Below are positions 16,149-24,481 of a stretch of 64,000 nucleotides of DNA, one piece after another. The DNA is from Streptomyces aculeolatus (GTDB taxonomy: Bacteria; Actinomycetota; Actinomycetes; Streptomycetales; Streptomycetaceae): contig NZ_JAINRD010000006.1 in NCBI RefSeq assembly GCF_020400605.1, positions 186,001 to 250,000 of the forward strand, given 5' to 3'. Every line of letters starts with the position of its first letter. Within the stretch, counting starts at the first letter, position 1. A program made the position numbers and the translations under genes. Below the pieces are notes generated by a model. That model did no database searches, had not been told where the DNA came from, and saw nothing but the letters and a program-made list of their open reading frames with translations.

Positions 16149-17156
16149 ATGCCGTCGACAGAGCCCTATCTGGCGGGTGACGAAGCATTCCCGGCGAGCG
16201 GCTCGCCCGGGACCGTGCCGCCCTCCCACCCCGAAGGCCGGGGCGGTGTCACGCGACGGCAGGTGACGCTCCCCGGGCTCACCCTCGCCGTCCGCGGCCA
16301 CCCGGCGGCACGCGCGGGACTGCCGCCCGCGGTGTACGTGCACGGGCTCGGCGGCTCCGCGCTGAACTGGGCCGGCCTCGGCCCCCTGCTCGCCGGCCGC
16401 GTCGACGGCGACGCCGTCGACCTCCCCGGCTTCGGCGACTCCCCGCCCCCCGACGACGGCGACTACTCCCTCTCCGGCCACGCCCGCGCCGTCATCCGCT
16501 ACCTCGACGCCGGCGACCGCGGCCCCGTACACCTCTTCGGCAACTCGCTGGGCGGGACCATCGTCACCCGCGTCGCGGCGCTCCGCCCCGACCTGGTGCG
16601 CACCCTCACCCTTGTCTCCCCGGCCCTGCCCGAGCTGCCCCCGCAGCGCACCGCGGTGCCCACCGCGCTGCTCGCCGTGCCCGGCGTCACCGCGCTCTTC
16701 GCGCGGCTGACCCGGGACTGGACCGCGGAGCAGCGCACCCGCGCCGTGCTGGGCCTCTGCTACGGCGACCCGGGCCGGGTCAGCCCGGAGGGCTTCGCCG
16801 AGCACGCGCGCGAGTACGCCAGGCGCATGCGGCTGCCGTACCACTGGGACGCCATGGAGCGGTCGGCCCGCGGGGTCGTCGGCGCGTACACCCTGGGAGG
16901 GCAGCATTCGCTGTGGCGGCTGGCAGAACGGGTGCTGGCCCCTACGCTGCTCATCTACGGCCGCCGCGACCAACTCGTATCGTTCAGGATGGCGCGGCGG
17001 GCGAAGACCGCGTTCCGCAACTCGCGGCTGCTGGCCCTGCCGGCGGCGGGGCACGTGGCCATGATGGAGTACCCGGAAGTGGTGGCCAGGGCGTTCACCG
17101 AGCTGTTGGACGAGTACGAGACAGGGGTCGCGGATGCGAGCCCCGGTGGGAGCTGA
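16149..17156 (+). CDS. Alpha/beta-fold hydrolase
   Basis: 335 residues. A ~50-residue leader precedes the hydrolase core: PAVYVHGLGGSALNW (oxyanion loop), AVDLPGFGDSPPP, nucleophile elbow FGNSLGGT, LTLVSPALPELP, PTLLIYGRRDQLVSF (acid) and LPAAGHVAMMEYPEVV (His). No signal peptide. The substrate is unknown; the fold groups with esterases and C-C bond hydrolases. TAACAT at 16136-16141 lies seven bases before the ATG, so the message is probably leaderless. The DUF3152 gene starts nine bases after its stop, so the two form an operon. Confidence 0.9.
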   Translation: MPSTEPYLAGDEAFPASGSPGTVPPSHPEGRGGVTRRQVTLPGLTLAVRGHPAARAGLPPAVYVHGLGGSALNWAGLGPLLAGRVDGDAVDLPGFGDSPPPDDGDYSLSGHARAVIRYLDAGDRGPVHLFGNSLGGTIVTRVAALRPDLVRTLTLVSPALPELPPQRTAVPTALLAVPGVTALFARLTRDWTAEQRTRAVLGLCYGDPGRVSPEGFAEHAREYARRMRLPYHWDAMERSARGVVGAYTLGGQHSLWRLAERVLAPTLLIYGRRDQLVSFRMARRAKTAFRNSRLLALPAAGHVAMMEYPEVVARAFTELLDEYETGVADASPGGS

Positions 17157-17164
17157 CACACACG

Positions 17165-18979
17165 GTGGGCAGGCACAGCGCGGCCGGCAAGGGCAAGAAG
17201 AAGGCGCGGGACGGCGGGGGCAGGACCGGGGCGAGGTCCGGGTCCGGTTCCGGGCCGGACGCCGGCCCGGGTTCCGCTGCCGGTCGCCGGTCCGGCTCAG
17301 GTTCCGGCTCCGGCTCCGATGCCGGGCCGCGTCCGCCGCTGCCGCGGCGGGGGGACACGGGGCCCATCCCGCGGATCAGCGACACGGGCCCGATCCCGCG
17401 GGTGACGGACACCGGCCCGGTGCCGCGGGTGCCGGGCGGAGCCCGGACGGTCAGCGGTACGGGCGAGATGCCGAGGTTCCGCGACACGGGTCCGGTGCCG
17501 CGAGTGGGCGGTACGGGTCCGATCCCACGCGTCTCCGACACAGGGCCGGTGCCTCGAGTCGGCGGTACGGGTCCCATGCCGCGGGTCTCCGGCACCGGCC
17601 CGATCCCGCGGGCCGCGGGGACGGGGCCGATCCCCCGCGTTTCCGGCACCGGACCGATTCCCCGGGTCACCGACACCGGGCCGACCCCGCGGGTCGCCGA
17701 CACCGGGTCGATGCGGCGCGTCGCCGCCCCCGGCGGGCCGCCGCCCGCGCACGGCATGCCCGGCCCGCCCCGCACGCCCCGCAGGGCCCCCATGGACGAC
17801 ACCGGCGAGCGCCCCCTCGGCCACCCCGAGCACCGGGAGCCCGGCGGCGGCTGGGGCTCGCCGCCGTACGAGCAGCCCGCCCGCGGGCTCGGCACCGCCA
17901 CCGTCGCCGCCACGCCCACGCCCGTACGGCAGGACTACCTCGACGCCTTCGACGGGCCCGGGCCCGGGCACGCCGCCGCCCCCGCCCCGCGCCGCGCCGG
18001 CGAGGTGCCGGAGCCGGCTCCCGCCCCCGACGACTACGGCCGGCCGCCGCCCGACGACGGCGACGGACCGCCCGACGACTTCGCCGCCGCCCTGCAGTCG
18101 ACCGGCGGCAGCCACCGCCGCCGGCAGCGCACGACCAACCGCGGCCGCGTCGCCACCGGCGTCGCCGCCGCCGTCGTGACGTGCGCGCTCGCCGCCGCCA
18201 TCGCCGGCCAGGTCTCCGACGGCCGCGCCAAGCGCGCCGACGCCGCGGCCGCCGACGAGCGCAAGCAGCGCGCCGGTGCCGACGACTCCGCCTCCCGCTC
18301 CGGCGACCGCGACGACCCGGCCGGCTCCGGCGGCTCGGGCGACTCGGGTGCCGACGAGGACGCGCGGGCCGTCCCCGCCACGTACACCGAGAAGATGGCG
18401 ACCACGTACCCTCTCAGCCGCGACCTCACCGGCTCCGGCAAGCTCACCGCCGTCCCCGGCGGCGACAAGGCGCCCGGGCGGGGCGAGGTCATCGCGTACC
18501 GCGTGGACGTCGAGGCGGGACTGCCGCTGGACGGCGAGCTGTTCGCGTCCGCGGTGCACAAGACGCTCAACGACGAGCGCAGTTGGGGCGGCCGGGGCGA
18601 CCGCACCTTCGAGCGCGTGGGCCCCGGCGAGGAGTCCGCGTTCGTCATCACCCTGGCCAGCCCGGGGACCACGGACGAGTGGTGTGCCAAGTCGGGCCTG
18701 GACACCAGCGACGAGGACGTGTCCTGCGACTCCGCCGCCACCGAGCGCGTGATGATCAACGCCTTCCGGTGGGCGCAGGGTTCGAAGACCTACGGCGACG
18801 ACATCCACGCGTACCGGCAGATGCTCATCAACCACGAGGTCGGCCACCGGCTCGGGAACGGGCACGTGGGGTGCTCGCAGGACGGCGCGCTCGCGCCGGT
18901 GATGATGCAGCAGACGAAGTACCTCTCGACGGACGGCGCGACCTGCAAGCCCAACGCCTGGCCGTTCCCGCGCGACTGA
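17165..18979 (+). CDS. DUF3152 membrane-anchored putative zinc metalloprotease with decapeptide repeats
   Basis: 604 residues. A basic start (GRHSAAGKGKKKARDG) is followed by Gly/Ser-rich linker, thirteen ten-residue repeats of type [DG]TGPxPRVxx (residues ~64-185), and a Pro-rich region. One membrane helix follows (VATGVAAAVVTCALAAAIAGQV), then a C-terminal ~200-residue DUF3152 domain, probably outside the cell. That domain carries HEVGHRLGNGH at residues 557-567, matching the HExxHxxGxxH zinc motif of metzincin peptidases, plus four cysteines that could form disulfides. The GTG at 17165 has a GGGAG site ~11 bases upstream and follows the hydrolase gene closely. Proteolytic activity is inferred, not shown. 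Confidence 0.85.
   Translation: MGRHSAAGKGKKKARDGGGRTGARSGSGSGPDAGPGSAAGRRSGSGSGSGSDAGPRPPLPRRGDTGPIPRISDTGPIPRVTDTGPVPRVPGGARTVSGTGEMPRFRDTGPVPRVGGTGPIPRVSDTGPVPRVGGTGPMPRVSGTGPIPRAAGTGPIPRVSGTGPIPRVTDTGPTPRVADTGSMRRVAAPGGPPPAHGMPGPPRTPRRAPMDDTGERPLGHPEHREPGGGWGSPPYEQPARGLGTATVAATPTPVRQDYLDAFDGPGPGHAAAPAPRRAGEVPEPAPAPDDYGRPPPDDGDGPPDDFAAALQSTGGSHRRRQRTTNRGRVATGVAAAVVTCALAAAIAGQVSDGRAKRADAAAADERKQRAGADDSASRSGDRDDPAGSGGSGDSGADEDARAVPATYTEKMATTYPLSRDLTGSGKLTAVPGGDKAPGRGEVIAYRVDVEAGLPLDGELFASAVHKTLNDERSWGGRGDRTFERVGPGEESAFVITLASPGTTDEWCAKSGLDTSDEDVSCDSAATERVMINAFRWAQGSKTYGDDIHAYRQMLINHEVGHRLGNGHVGCSQDGALAPVMMQQTKYLSTDGATCKPNAWPFPRD
17354..17719 (+). repeat. Thirteen tandem decapeptide-coding repeats
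   Basis: About 30-bp units, each coding [DG]TGPxPR followed by three variable residues, run inside the DUF3152 gene with one 9-residue interruption after the third unit (PGGARTVSG). Codon choice differs between copies, so protein sequence rather than DNA is conserved. Confidence 0.85.
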
Positions 18980-19134
18980 CTCCCCGCGGCCGCCCGTGGG
19001 GGTCAAAACGCCCCAGAGGCTGAATAGTCACGGGTATTCACCCCTTCCGGTGGTGCGACGGACAACCGTCCATCGCGCAGCCCTGCCGCGTGCGTACCGT
19101 CCTCCCACCGGATGGAGCCACAGCAGTTTCGGGG

Positions 19135-20829
19135 GTGTTCTCGTTGCGCATCGGCCTTCTCGCGGAGGGCGGATTTCCGTTTGCCGCGGGCGAGTCGCCG
19201 GGGTGGTGCGACCGGCTCGTACGCGGGCTCGCGCACCACGAGTTCGACGTTTTCGCGTTTGCGGTGGACGCGGCGCAGGAGTCGTCGGGCCTCGTACCGC
19301 TGCCGCCGCAGGTGCGCGCGGTGCACGTCGCGCCGCTGTGGCGCCCGGCGCCGGGCGAACGCCGCTACGGGCGCGCGGAGCGGCGCCGGTTCGCCGAGCA
19401 CTTCGCGGAGTTGGCGGGCGCGCTGGCGGCGGGAGCCGCCGGGGAGGAGCCCGGGCAGGACCGTTTCGCTTCCGGGCTGTACGGGCTGGCGGAGCTGGCC
19501 AGGGAGGCGGGCGGGCCGGGGCGTGCGCTGCGTGCGGAGCAGGCGGTGCGGATCCTGGAGCGGGCCTGCCGGGCGCCGGGCGCGCATCCGGTGGTGCGGG
19601 GGGCGCGGGTCGCGGAGTTGCTGGCGGTGGCGGCCCATCTGGACCGGGCGCTGCGGCCGTTGGGCACGGGGTGGTACGCGGAGGGCGGCGCCTCTCTGGC
19701 GGCGGCCGACCTGTGCCACGCCCTGTCCGGCGGCCCCGCGGCGCTGCCGGGGCTGCTGGCGCGGCGGTTCTTCGGCACGCCGCTGCTGGTGACGGAGTAC
19801 GGGGTGCGGCTGCGGCGGCACTACCTGGAGAGCGGCCGGGGAGCGTACGCCGGCGGGTCCGTGACCGTACGGACGCTGGTGGCGGCCTTCCACCGCCGGC
19901 TCGCGGCCGAGACGTACGCCGAGGCGGAACTCGTCACCCCGGGCAACGCGCACGCGCGGCGCTGGGCGCTGCGGCTGGGCGCGGAGGGGCACAGGCTGCG
20001 GACGGTGTACCCCGGCATGGACGCGGCGCGCTTCACGGAGGCGGACGACGCGGCTGCGGCGGGCAGCCCGACCGGGGAGGACGGGGCGGCCGGGGCGGAC
20101 GACATGACCCTGGTCTGGGCCGGCCGGATGGAGCCGGCCGGCGACCTCGTCGCGCTGCTGCACGCCTTCGCGGAGATCCGCAGGGAGGAGCCGGCCGCCC
20201 ACCTCGTCGTTGCGGAGACCGGCCCTCCGGCCCCTGCCCACGCGGGCTACCGCGACCACTGCCGCGCGCTCGCGGCCCAGCTCTTCCCCGACGAGGCCGC
20301 CGACGCCCACGCGGTGGGCGCCAGCCCGGTGTCGTTCGCGGAGGTCGGAGAACCGGCGCTGCCGGACCGGGCGGCCGCGTACGCGGCGGGCGGGGTCGCG
20401 GTGCTCTCCAGCGTCGTGGCGGGCTTCCCCGTCGGCCTTGTCGAGGCGATGTTCTGCGGCCGGGCGACGGTGTCGACGGACGTCGGCGCGGTACGGGAGG
20501 TCATCGGCGGCACCGGGCTCGTGGTCCCGCCGCGGAATCCGCGCGCGCTGGCGGACGCCTGCCTGGCGCTGCTCCGCGACCCGGCACGCCGCGCGCGCCT
20601 GGGCGCGGCGGCGCGGGCGCGGGCGATGGAACTCTTCTCTGCCCAGCGGAACGTGGGGGCGTTCGGCGGCATCTACCTGGAGCTTGCCTCCCGCGCCCCG
20701 GCCACCGCCCAGGCCCCCGCCTTGCCGCACCCCTTCGCGCACCCCCCGGAGGCGCACCTGCTGGCTGCGCCGGCACCGGAGCGGGACCGGGTGGGCGCGG
20801 GCCCCGTGCTTGAGGGGGCCGACCGATGA
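19135..20829 (+). CDS. DUF3492-containing PelF-like GT4 glycosyltransferase
   Basis: 564 residues. The N-terminal region RIGLLAEGGFPFAAGESPGWCDRLVRGLAHHEFDVFAF is the DUF3492 signature found in PelF, the cytosolic glycosyltransferase of Pel polysaccharide synthesis. The C-terminal half is a GT-B Rossmann domain: LVTPGNAHARRWALRLG, TLVWAGRMEPAGDLVALLHAF, and VLSSVVAGFPVGLVEAMFCGRATVSTDVGAVREVIGGTGLVVPPRNP, with the nucleotide-sugar-binding E-x7-E-like region. The GTG at 19135 places the signature at the N-terminus; a GTG at 19090 is an alternative. Its stop overlaps the next start (ATGA), so it heads a translationally coupled operon. Donor sugar unknown. Confidence 0.85.
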   Translation: MFSLRIGLLAEGGFPFAAGESPGWCDRLVRGLAHHEFDVFAFAVDAAQESSGLVPLPPQVRAVHVAPLWRPAPGERRYGRAERRRFAEHFAELAGALAAGAAGEEPGQDRFASGLYGLAELAREAGGPGRALRAEQAVRILERACRAPGAHPVVRGARVAELLAVAAHLDRALRPLGTGWYAEGGASLAAADLCHALSGGPAALPGLLARRFFGTPLLVTEYGVRLRRHYLESGRGAYAGGSVTVRTLVAAFHRRLAAETYAEAELVTPGNAHARRWALRLGAEGHRLRTVYPGMDAARFTEADDAAAAGSPTGEDGAAGADDMTLVWAGRMEPAGDLVALLHAFAEIRREEPAAHLVVAETGPPAPAHAGYRDHCRALAAQLFPDEAADAHAVGASPVSFAEVGEPALPDRAAAYAAGGVAVLSSVVAGFPVGLVEAMFCGRATVSTDVGAVREVIGGTGLVVPPRNPRALADACLALLRDPARRARLGAAARARAMELFSAQRNVGAFGGIYLELASRAPATAQAPALPHPFAHPPEAHLLAAPAPERDRVGAGPVLEGADR

Positions 20830-22526
20830 CGGACGGTCCGAGAGCGACCTCCGACCCCCGGACGCGGCTCCCCGGAGGGGAAACCGGGGAGCCGCCGCGC
20901 CCGACGCCGGCAGAGGATCTGGCGGAAGCGCTGGAGGAAGCTTTCGGCCCGCCCGCGGCGGCCCCCTCCGCGGCGGCCCCCTCCGACCGCGGCGCAGACG
21001 CCGACGCGGCCCGCCCGGCGTCGCCGGCCGCGCCGGGGAAAGCCGGGGACCGGCCCCCGGACGGGAGGGCCGCTCCCGCGCCGCCGGAGGGGCGGGAGCA
21101 GGCCGCGGACACGCTCGCGCCGCCCGCCGCGGCCGGCGCAACGGCGGCAGCCGGCGGACCCGCCGCCCGGCCCTCCGCAGGCGCCGCGGCCACCGGCCAC
21201 ATGCCCCCGCCGGCTGCCGACTCCGCGCCCGCCGCGCCCGCGGCGCCGACGCCGGCCTCCGCGGGGCCCCATCCCCAGGCCGGCCCCGGTGCCGTCCCGT
21301 CGGACCCTGCCGGCCTCCTGCCGACGACGTCCGCCCGCGCCCCCGCCCGGGGCCGCGCCGGGGGCGGGCGGCGGGGGCCCGCCGATCCCGTGCGGGGGCT
21401 CATGTACCGGCATCGCGACCTCTGCCGGGACGCCGTCGATCCGCTGGAGATCGCCGCCGGCCTGGAGGCGCACGGCGTCACCGACCGGACCGCCGTGCGG
21501 TACCGGCACAGGGACGTCTTCTCCCTCGCCGAGGAGATGTACGTACGGACCCGCCGGCCCGCCGCCGCGCCCCCCGCGCCCGCCGGGCCCGAGCCCCGTA
21601 CGCGCCTCGCCCTCCTCGCCCACCTCCTGCCGCTCGGCGGCGGGCTGCTCGTGCTCGCCGCCGCCGGGCTGGACGGCAGGCCGCAGGCCGCGCTGACCGC
21701 CGCGGGCGTCGGCTGGGCCGTGGTCGCGCTGGTGCTCGGGTCGCAGCGGGGCCCCCTGCGGGTCGGGGCGGGGCTGCCGGCCGGGGCCGGTCTGGCCGTC
21801 GGATGGCTGCTGGCGTATGCGGTGTACGGCGACTGGTTCCTCGGCGAGTTGCTCGGCGGCGCCACCGGCGTCACCCGCGCGCCCGCCGTGCCGTACGCCA
21901 CCGCCGCCGCCCTCGCCGGGCTGACCGCCGCCGTGCTGCCCGCCGCGGCCGTCGCGCGGTGGTTCGCCGCGCGGGCCCGCGGCAGCCTGCGGGACAGCCG
22001 CGACCTGGCGGAGTTCCGCGCCCGCGTCCGCCCGCTGCTCGCCGCCGCCGTCGCCGCCGTGCTGGCCGTCCTCGTGGCGCTGCAACTCGTCGCCGCGGTC
22101 GCCGGACCCCTCTTCGGGCGGGCCGTCCACGAGCCCGCCGCCTCCGCCTCCACCTACGCCGCCGCCTGCGCGCTCGGCGCGCTGCTTTTCCTCGCCCGGC
22201 TGCTCGCCGTGCACGGCTTCCCCCGGGCCGCCGCGTACGGCGTCGCCGCCGCCTGCGCCGCGCAGGTCACGGCGCTGCTGCTGGTCCTGGCCGCCCGGGT
22301 TCCCGGGCTGGCCGCGCTCGGCCGTCCGGTCGAACTGCTGGTCGCCGGCCCCGCTGGTTTCCGTATGGCCACCGTGCCTGCGGCCGCCTGCGGCGCCGCC
22401 GCGCTCGCGCTGCTGGCGTACGCCGGCCGCGCACTCACCCGAGCATCGGCTCACCGCAAGGAGCACAACGAGATGACCGCACCACCACTGGCCACGCCCT
22501 CCTCGGACGACGGGGGTGCGCGATGA
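20826..22526 (+). CDS. Multipass membrane protein of the polysaccharide operon
   Basis: 566 residues. The first ~170 residues are Pro/Ala-rich and probably disordered. A short conserved block follows (DPVRGLMYRHRDLCRDAVDPLEIAAGLEAHGVTDRTAVRYRHRDVFSLAEEMY), then about eight hydrophobic segments up to residue ~545. It takes the place that PelG, a 12-helix transporter, has in Pel systems, but it has fewer helices and I see no clear sequence match. A role in export or assembly of a surface glycan is inferred from context only. The ATG overlaps the glycosyltransferase stop, and its own TGA overlaps the epimerase ATG. Confidence 0.82.
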   Translation: MTDGPRATSDPRTRLPGGETGEPPRPTPAEDLAEALEEAFGPPAAAPSAAAPSDRGADADAARPASPAAPGKAGDRPPDGRAAPAPPEGREQAADTLAPPAAAGATAAAGGPAARPSAGAAATGHMPPPAADSAPAAPAAPTPASAGPHPQAGPGAVPSDPAGLLPTTSARAPARGRAGGGRRGPADPVRGLMYRHRDLCRDAVDPLEIAAGLEAHGVTDRTAVRYRHRDVFSLAEEMYVRTRRPAAAPPAPAGPEPRTRLALLAHLLPLGGGLLVLAAAGLDGRPQAALTAAGVGWAVVALVLGSQRGPLRVGAGLPAGAGLAVGWLLAYAVYGDWFLGELLGGATGVTRAPAVPYATAAALAGLTAAVLPAAAVARWFAARARGSLRDSRDLAEFRARVRPLLAAAVAAVLAVLVALQLVAAVAGPLFGRAVHEPAASASTYAAACALGALLFLARLLAVHGFPRAAAYGVAAACAAQVTALLLVLAARVPGLAALGRPVELLVAGPAGFRMATVPAAACGAAALALLAYAGRALTRASAHRKEHNEMTAPPLATPSSDDGGAR

Positions 22527-23602
22527 GGGTGTTGCTCATCGGCGGCACCGGCTTCGTCGGCCGCTACGTCGCCGACCGCCTGCTCGCCGACCCCGCCGTG
22601 CAGCTCACCGCGCTCGGCCGCGGCGACGACGCCGACGTGCGGTTCGACCTGTCGTCCGGCAGCCCCGGCGCCCTGACCCGGTTCCTCGACGCCGTGCACC
22701 CGGGCGTCGTCGTCAACTGCTCCGGCACCACCCGCGGCGGTGCCCGCGACCTGACCCGGCACAACACCGTCGCCGTCGCCACCCTCTGCGAGGCCATGCG
22801 GCGCAGCAGTTGCTCGGCGCGGCTGGTGCACGTCGGCTGCGCCTCGGAGTACGGGCCGTCGCCGGCCGGCTCGTCGACGGCCGAGGACGCGCTGCCGCGC
22901 CCCGGCGGCCCGTACGGGGTGAGCAAGCTGGCCGCGACCGAGCTGGTGCTCGGCTCCGGGCTGGACGCGATCGTGCTGCGGGTCTTCTCGCCCGCCGGCC
23001 CCGGCACCCCGGCGGGCTCCCCGCTCGGCCGGCTGGCGGAGGCGCTGCGGCGGGCGATGCAGCAGGGCGACGGCGAGCTGAAGCTCGGCGGCCTGGGCGC
23101 GCAGCGGGACTTCGTGGACGTACGGGACGTGGCGCGCGCGGTGCACGCCGCGTCGCTGTCGGCGGCGCAGGGCGTGGTGAACATCGGCGGCGGGCGCGCG
23201 GTGCGGCTGCGCGACGGGGCGGCGGCGCTGGCGCGGATCGCGGGCTACAGCGGCCAGCTGCACGAGTACGACACCGCGCTGACCGGCCGGATCCCGCAGC
23301 CCGCGGGCGCCGGCCACGGCCTCGGGCACGGCGGCCACGGCCCGGGTCACGGACTGGGCCACGGCCTGGGGCACGGGCCGGGGCACGGCCACGGACCGGG
23401 CCACGGACCGGGCCACGGCACGAACGGCGGCCCCGGCACGGAACCGGCGGCGGTCGCCGCGGCGTATCCGTATCCGGACGGGTGCGGAGCCTGGCAGCAG
23501 GCGGACATCAGGACGGCGCGGGACCGGCTCGGCTGGCGGCCCCGGATCGGAATCGAGGAGAGCCTTGCCGATATCTGGATGGAGGCGGCATGCCGCATCT
23601 GA
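22523..23602 (+). CDS. NAD-dependent sugar-nucleotide epimerase/dehydratase with His-Gly tract
   Basis: 359 residues of extended SDR type. It has the Rossmann motif LLIGGTGFVGRYVAD at the N-terminus, a catalytic YxxxK in GGPYGVSKLAATE, and the substrate-side block GGLGAQRDFVDVRDVARAVHAA. A His-Gly tract (residues ~264-300, ten His in GHG-type units) interrupts the C-terminal substrate domain before the closing DRLGWRPRIGIEESLADIWME. By context it may make UDP-Gal or UDP-GalNAc-type sugars for the operon, as PelX does in Pel systems; specificity cannot be read from sequence. It is coupled to the genes on both sides by overlaps. Confidence 0.88.
   Translation: MRVLLIGGTGFVGRYVADRLLADPAVQLTALGRGDDADVRFDLSSGSPGALTRFLDAVHPGVVVNCSGTTRGGARDLTRHNTVAVATLCEAMRRSSCSARLVHVGCASEYGPSPAGSSTAEDALPRPGGPYGVSKLAATELVLGSGLDAIVLRVFSPAGPGTPAGSPLGRLAEALRRAMQQGDGELKLGGLGAQRDFVDVRDVARAVHAASLSAAQGVVNIGGGRAVRLRDGAAALARIAGYSGQLHEYDTALTGRIPQPAGAGHGLGHGGHGPGHGLGHGLGHGPGHGHGPGHGPGHGTNGGPGTEPAAVAAAYPYPDGCGAWQQADIRTARDRLGWRPRIGIEESLADIWMEAACRI
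23312..23420 (+). repeat. His-Gly-rich coding repeat
   Basis: A run of 12-bp-like units coding G-[LP]-G-H, with ten histidines in about 36 residues, lies inside the epimerase gene. It resembles metal-binding GHG tracts and is likely a recent repeat expansion. Confidence 0.85.
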
Positions 23603-24420
23603 GCGCTGACGGGCCCGGCACCCCGGCCGGCCCCGCCGCGGTCCTGCGCGACCTGCGCGGGCTACGGCACCTGCCGGGCGCCCCGCCCGCGCCCGAGGGC
23701 CGGTGGCAGCCCCCGCCGCAGCCGGCCGAGACCCCGCTCCGCCTCGCCGTCCCCGGCTACGCGCACCCCCTCGTCGCCCCCGTCGAGTGGGGCGAGCTGA
23801 CCCGGCCCGCCGCCGCCGGGGCCGTCCACTGGACGGTGCTCGACGTCGCCGGCGGGCCCGGCGCCCGCCCCGACCCGCACTGCCTGGAGGCCGCGGGCCG
23901 GCTGAAGTCGGCGGGGGTGAGCACCCTCGGCCGGCTCGATCTGCGCCACGGCCGGCGTCCGTTCGGCGAGCTGATCACGGACGCCCAGCGGTTCCTGGAG
24001 TGGTACCGCGTCGACGGCTTCTACCTCGGCCGCTGCCCCGCCGACCGCGACCGGCTGGCGGAGGTCCTGCGGGTCACGACGACGCTCGGCGCGCTCTCCC
24101 CGCGCGCCCACACCGTCCTCGGCATCGGCACGCACCCGTACCCCGGCTACGCCGAGGCCGCCGACCAACTCGTCACCTTCGCCGGCCCGTGGGCGGACTA
24201 CCGCTGGTCGCAGGTCGCCGAGTGGACCGCGGAGCAGCCCGCCGAGCGGTTCTGCCACCTGGTCCACGGCGTACCGCCGACGCATCTGGACGAGGCCCTG
24301 CGGGTCGCCCGCTGGCAGGGCGCGGCCTCGGTCTTCTTCACCGACCGGCCCGGATGGGAGGCCCTGCCCGGCTACTGGGACGACCTCGTCTCGCGTCTCG
24401 GACAGGGTGTCTCGGAATGA
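23590..24420 (+). CDS. Spherulation-specific family 4 (GH135-like) protein
   Basis: 276 residues. After a Pro-rich start comes a TIM-barrel-like body: RLAVPGYAHPLVAPVEWGEL, HWTVLDVAGGPGARPD, LEAAGRLKSAGVSTLGRLDLRHG, FLEWYRVDGFYLGRCP, TVLGIGTHPYPGYAEAADQLVTFAGPW and GAASVFFTDRPGWEALPGYWDDLV. This order matches spherulin-4/Sph3 proteins (GH135), of which fungal Sph3 cleaves galactosaminogalactan. No signal peptide is present, so it stays in the cytosol unless exported otherwise. Position 147, in the strand where I expect an acidic residue, is Gly, so activity is doubtful. The start overlaps the epimerase end by 13 bases. Confidence 0.85.
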   Translation: MPHLSADGPGTPAGPAAVLRDLRGLRHLPGAPPAPEGRWQPPPQPAETPLRLAVPGYAHPLVAPVEWGELTRPAAAGAVHWTVLDVAGGPGARPDPHCLEAAGRLKSAGVSTLGRLDLRHGRRPFGELITDAQRFLEWYRVDGFYLGRCPADRDRLAEVLRVTTTLGALSPRAHTVLGIGTHPYPGYAEAADQLVTFAGPWADYRWSQVAEWTAEQPAERFCHLVHGVPPTHLDEALRVARWQGAASVFFTDRPGWEALPGYWDDLVSRLGQGVSE

Positions 24421-24481
24421 GGAGGTGCGTGGCAGTGTTACGGGAAGACCCACTGTGCTCTCACACGCTTACGGAGTCCCC

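Noticed and set aside
17354..17719. CRISPR array or DNA tandem repeat
   Set aside because: The 30-bp periodicity comes from protein decapeptide repeats with varied codons inside an open frame; there are no identical repeats with unique spacers.
23312..23420. Frameshift or assembly error in the epimerase
   Set aside because: The repeat keeps frame and the conserved C-terminus continues after it, so a true in-frame insertion is more likely.
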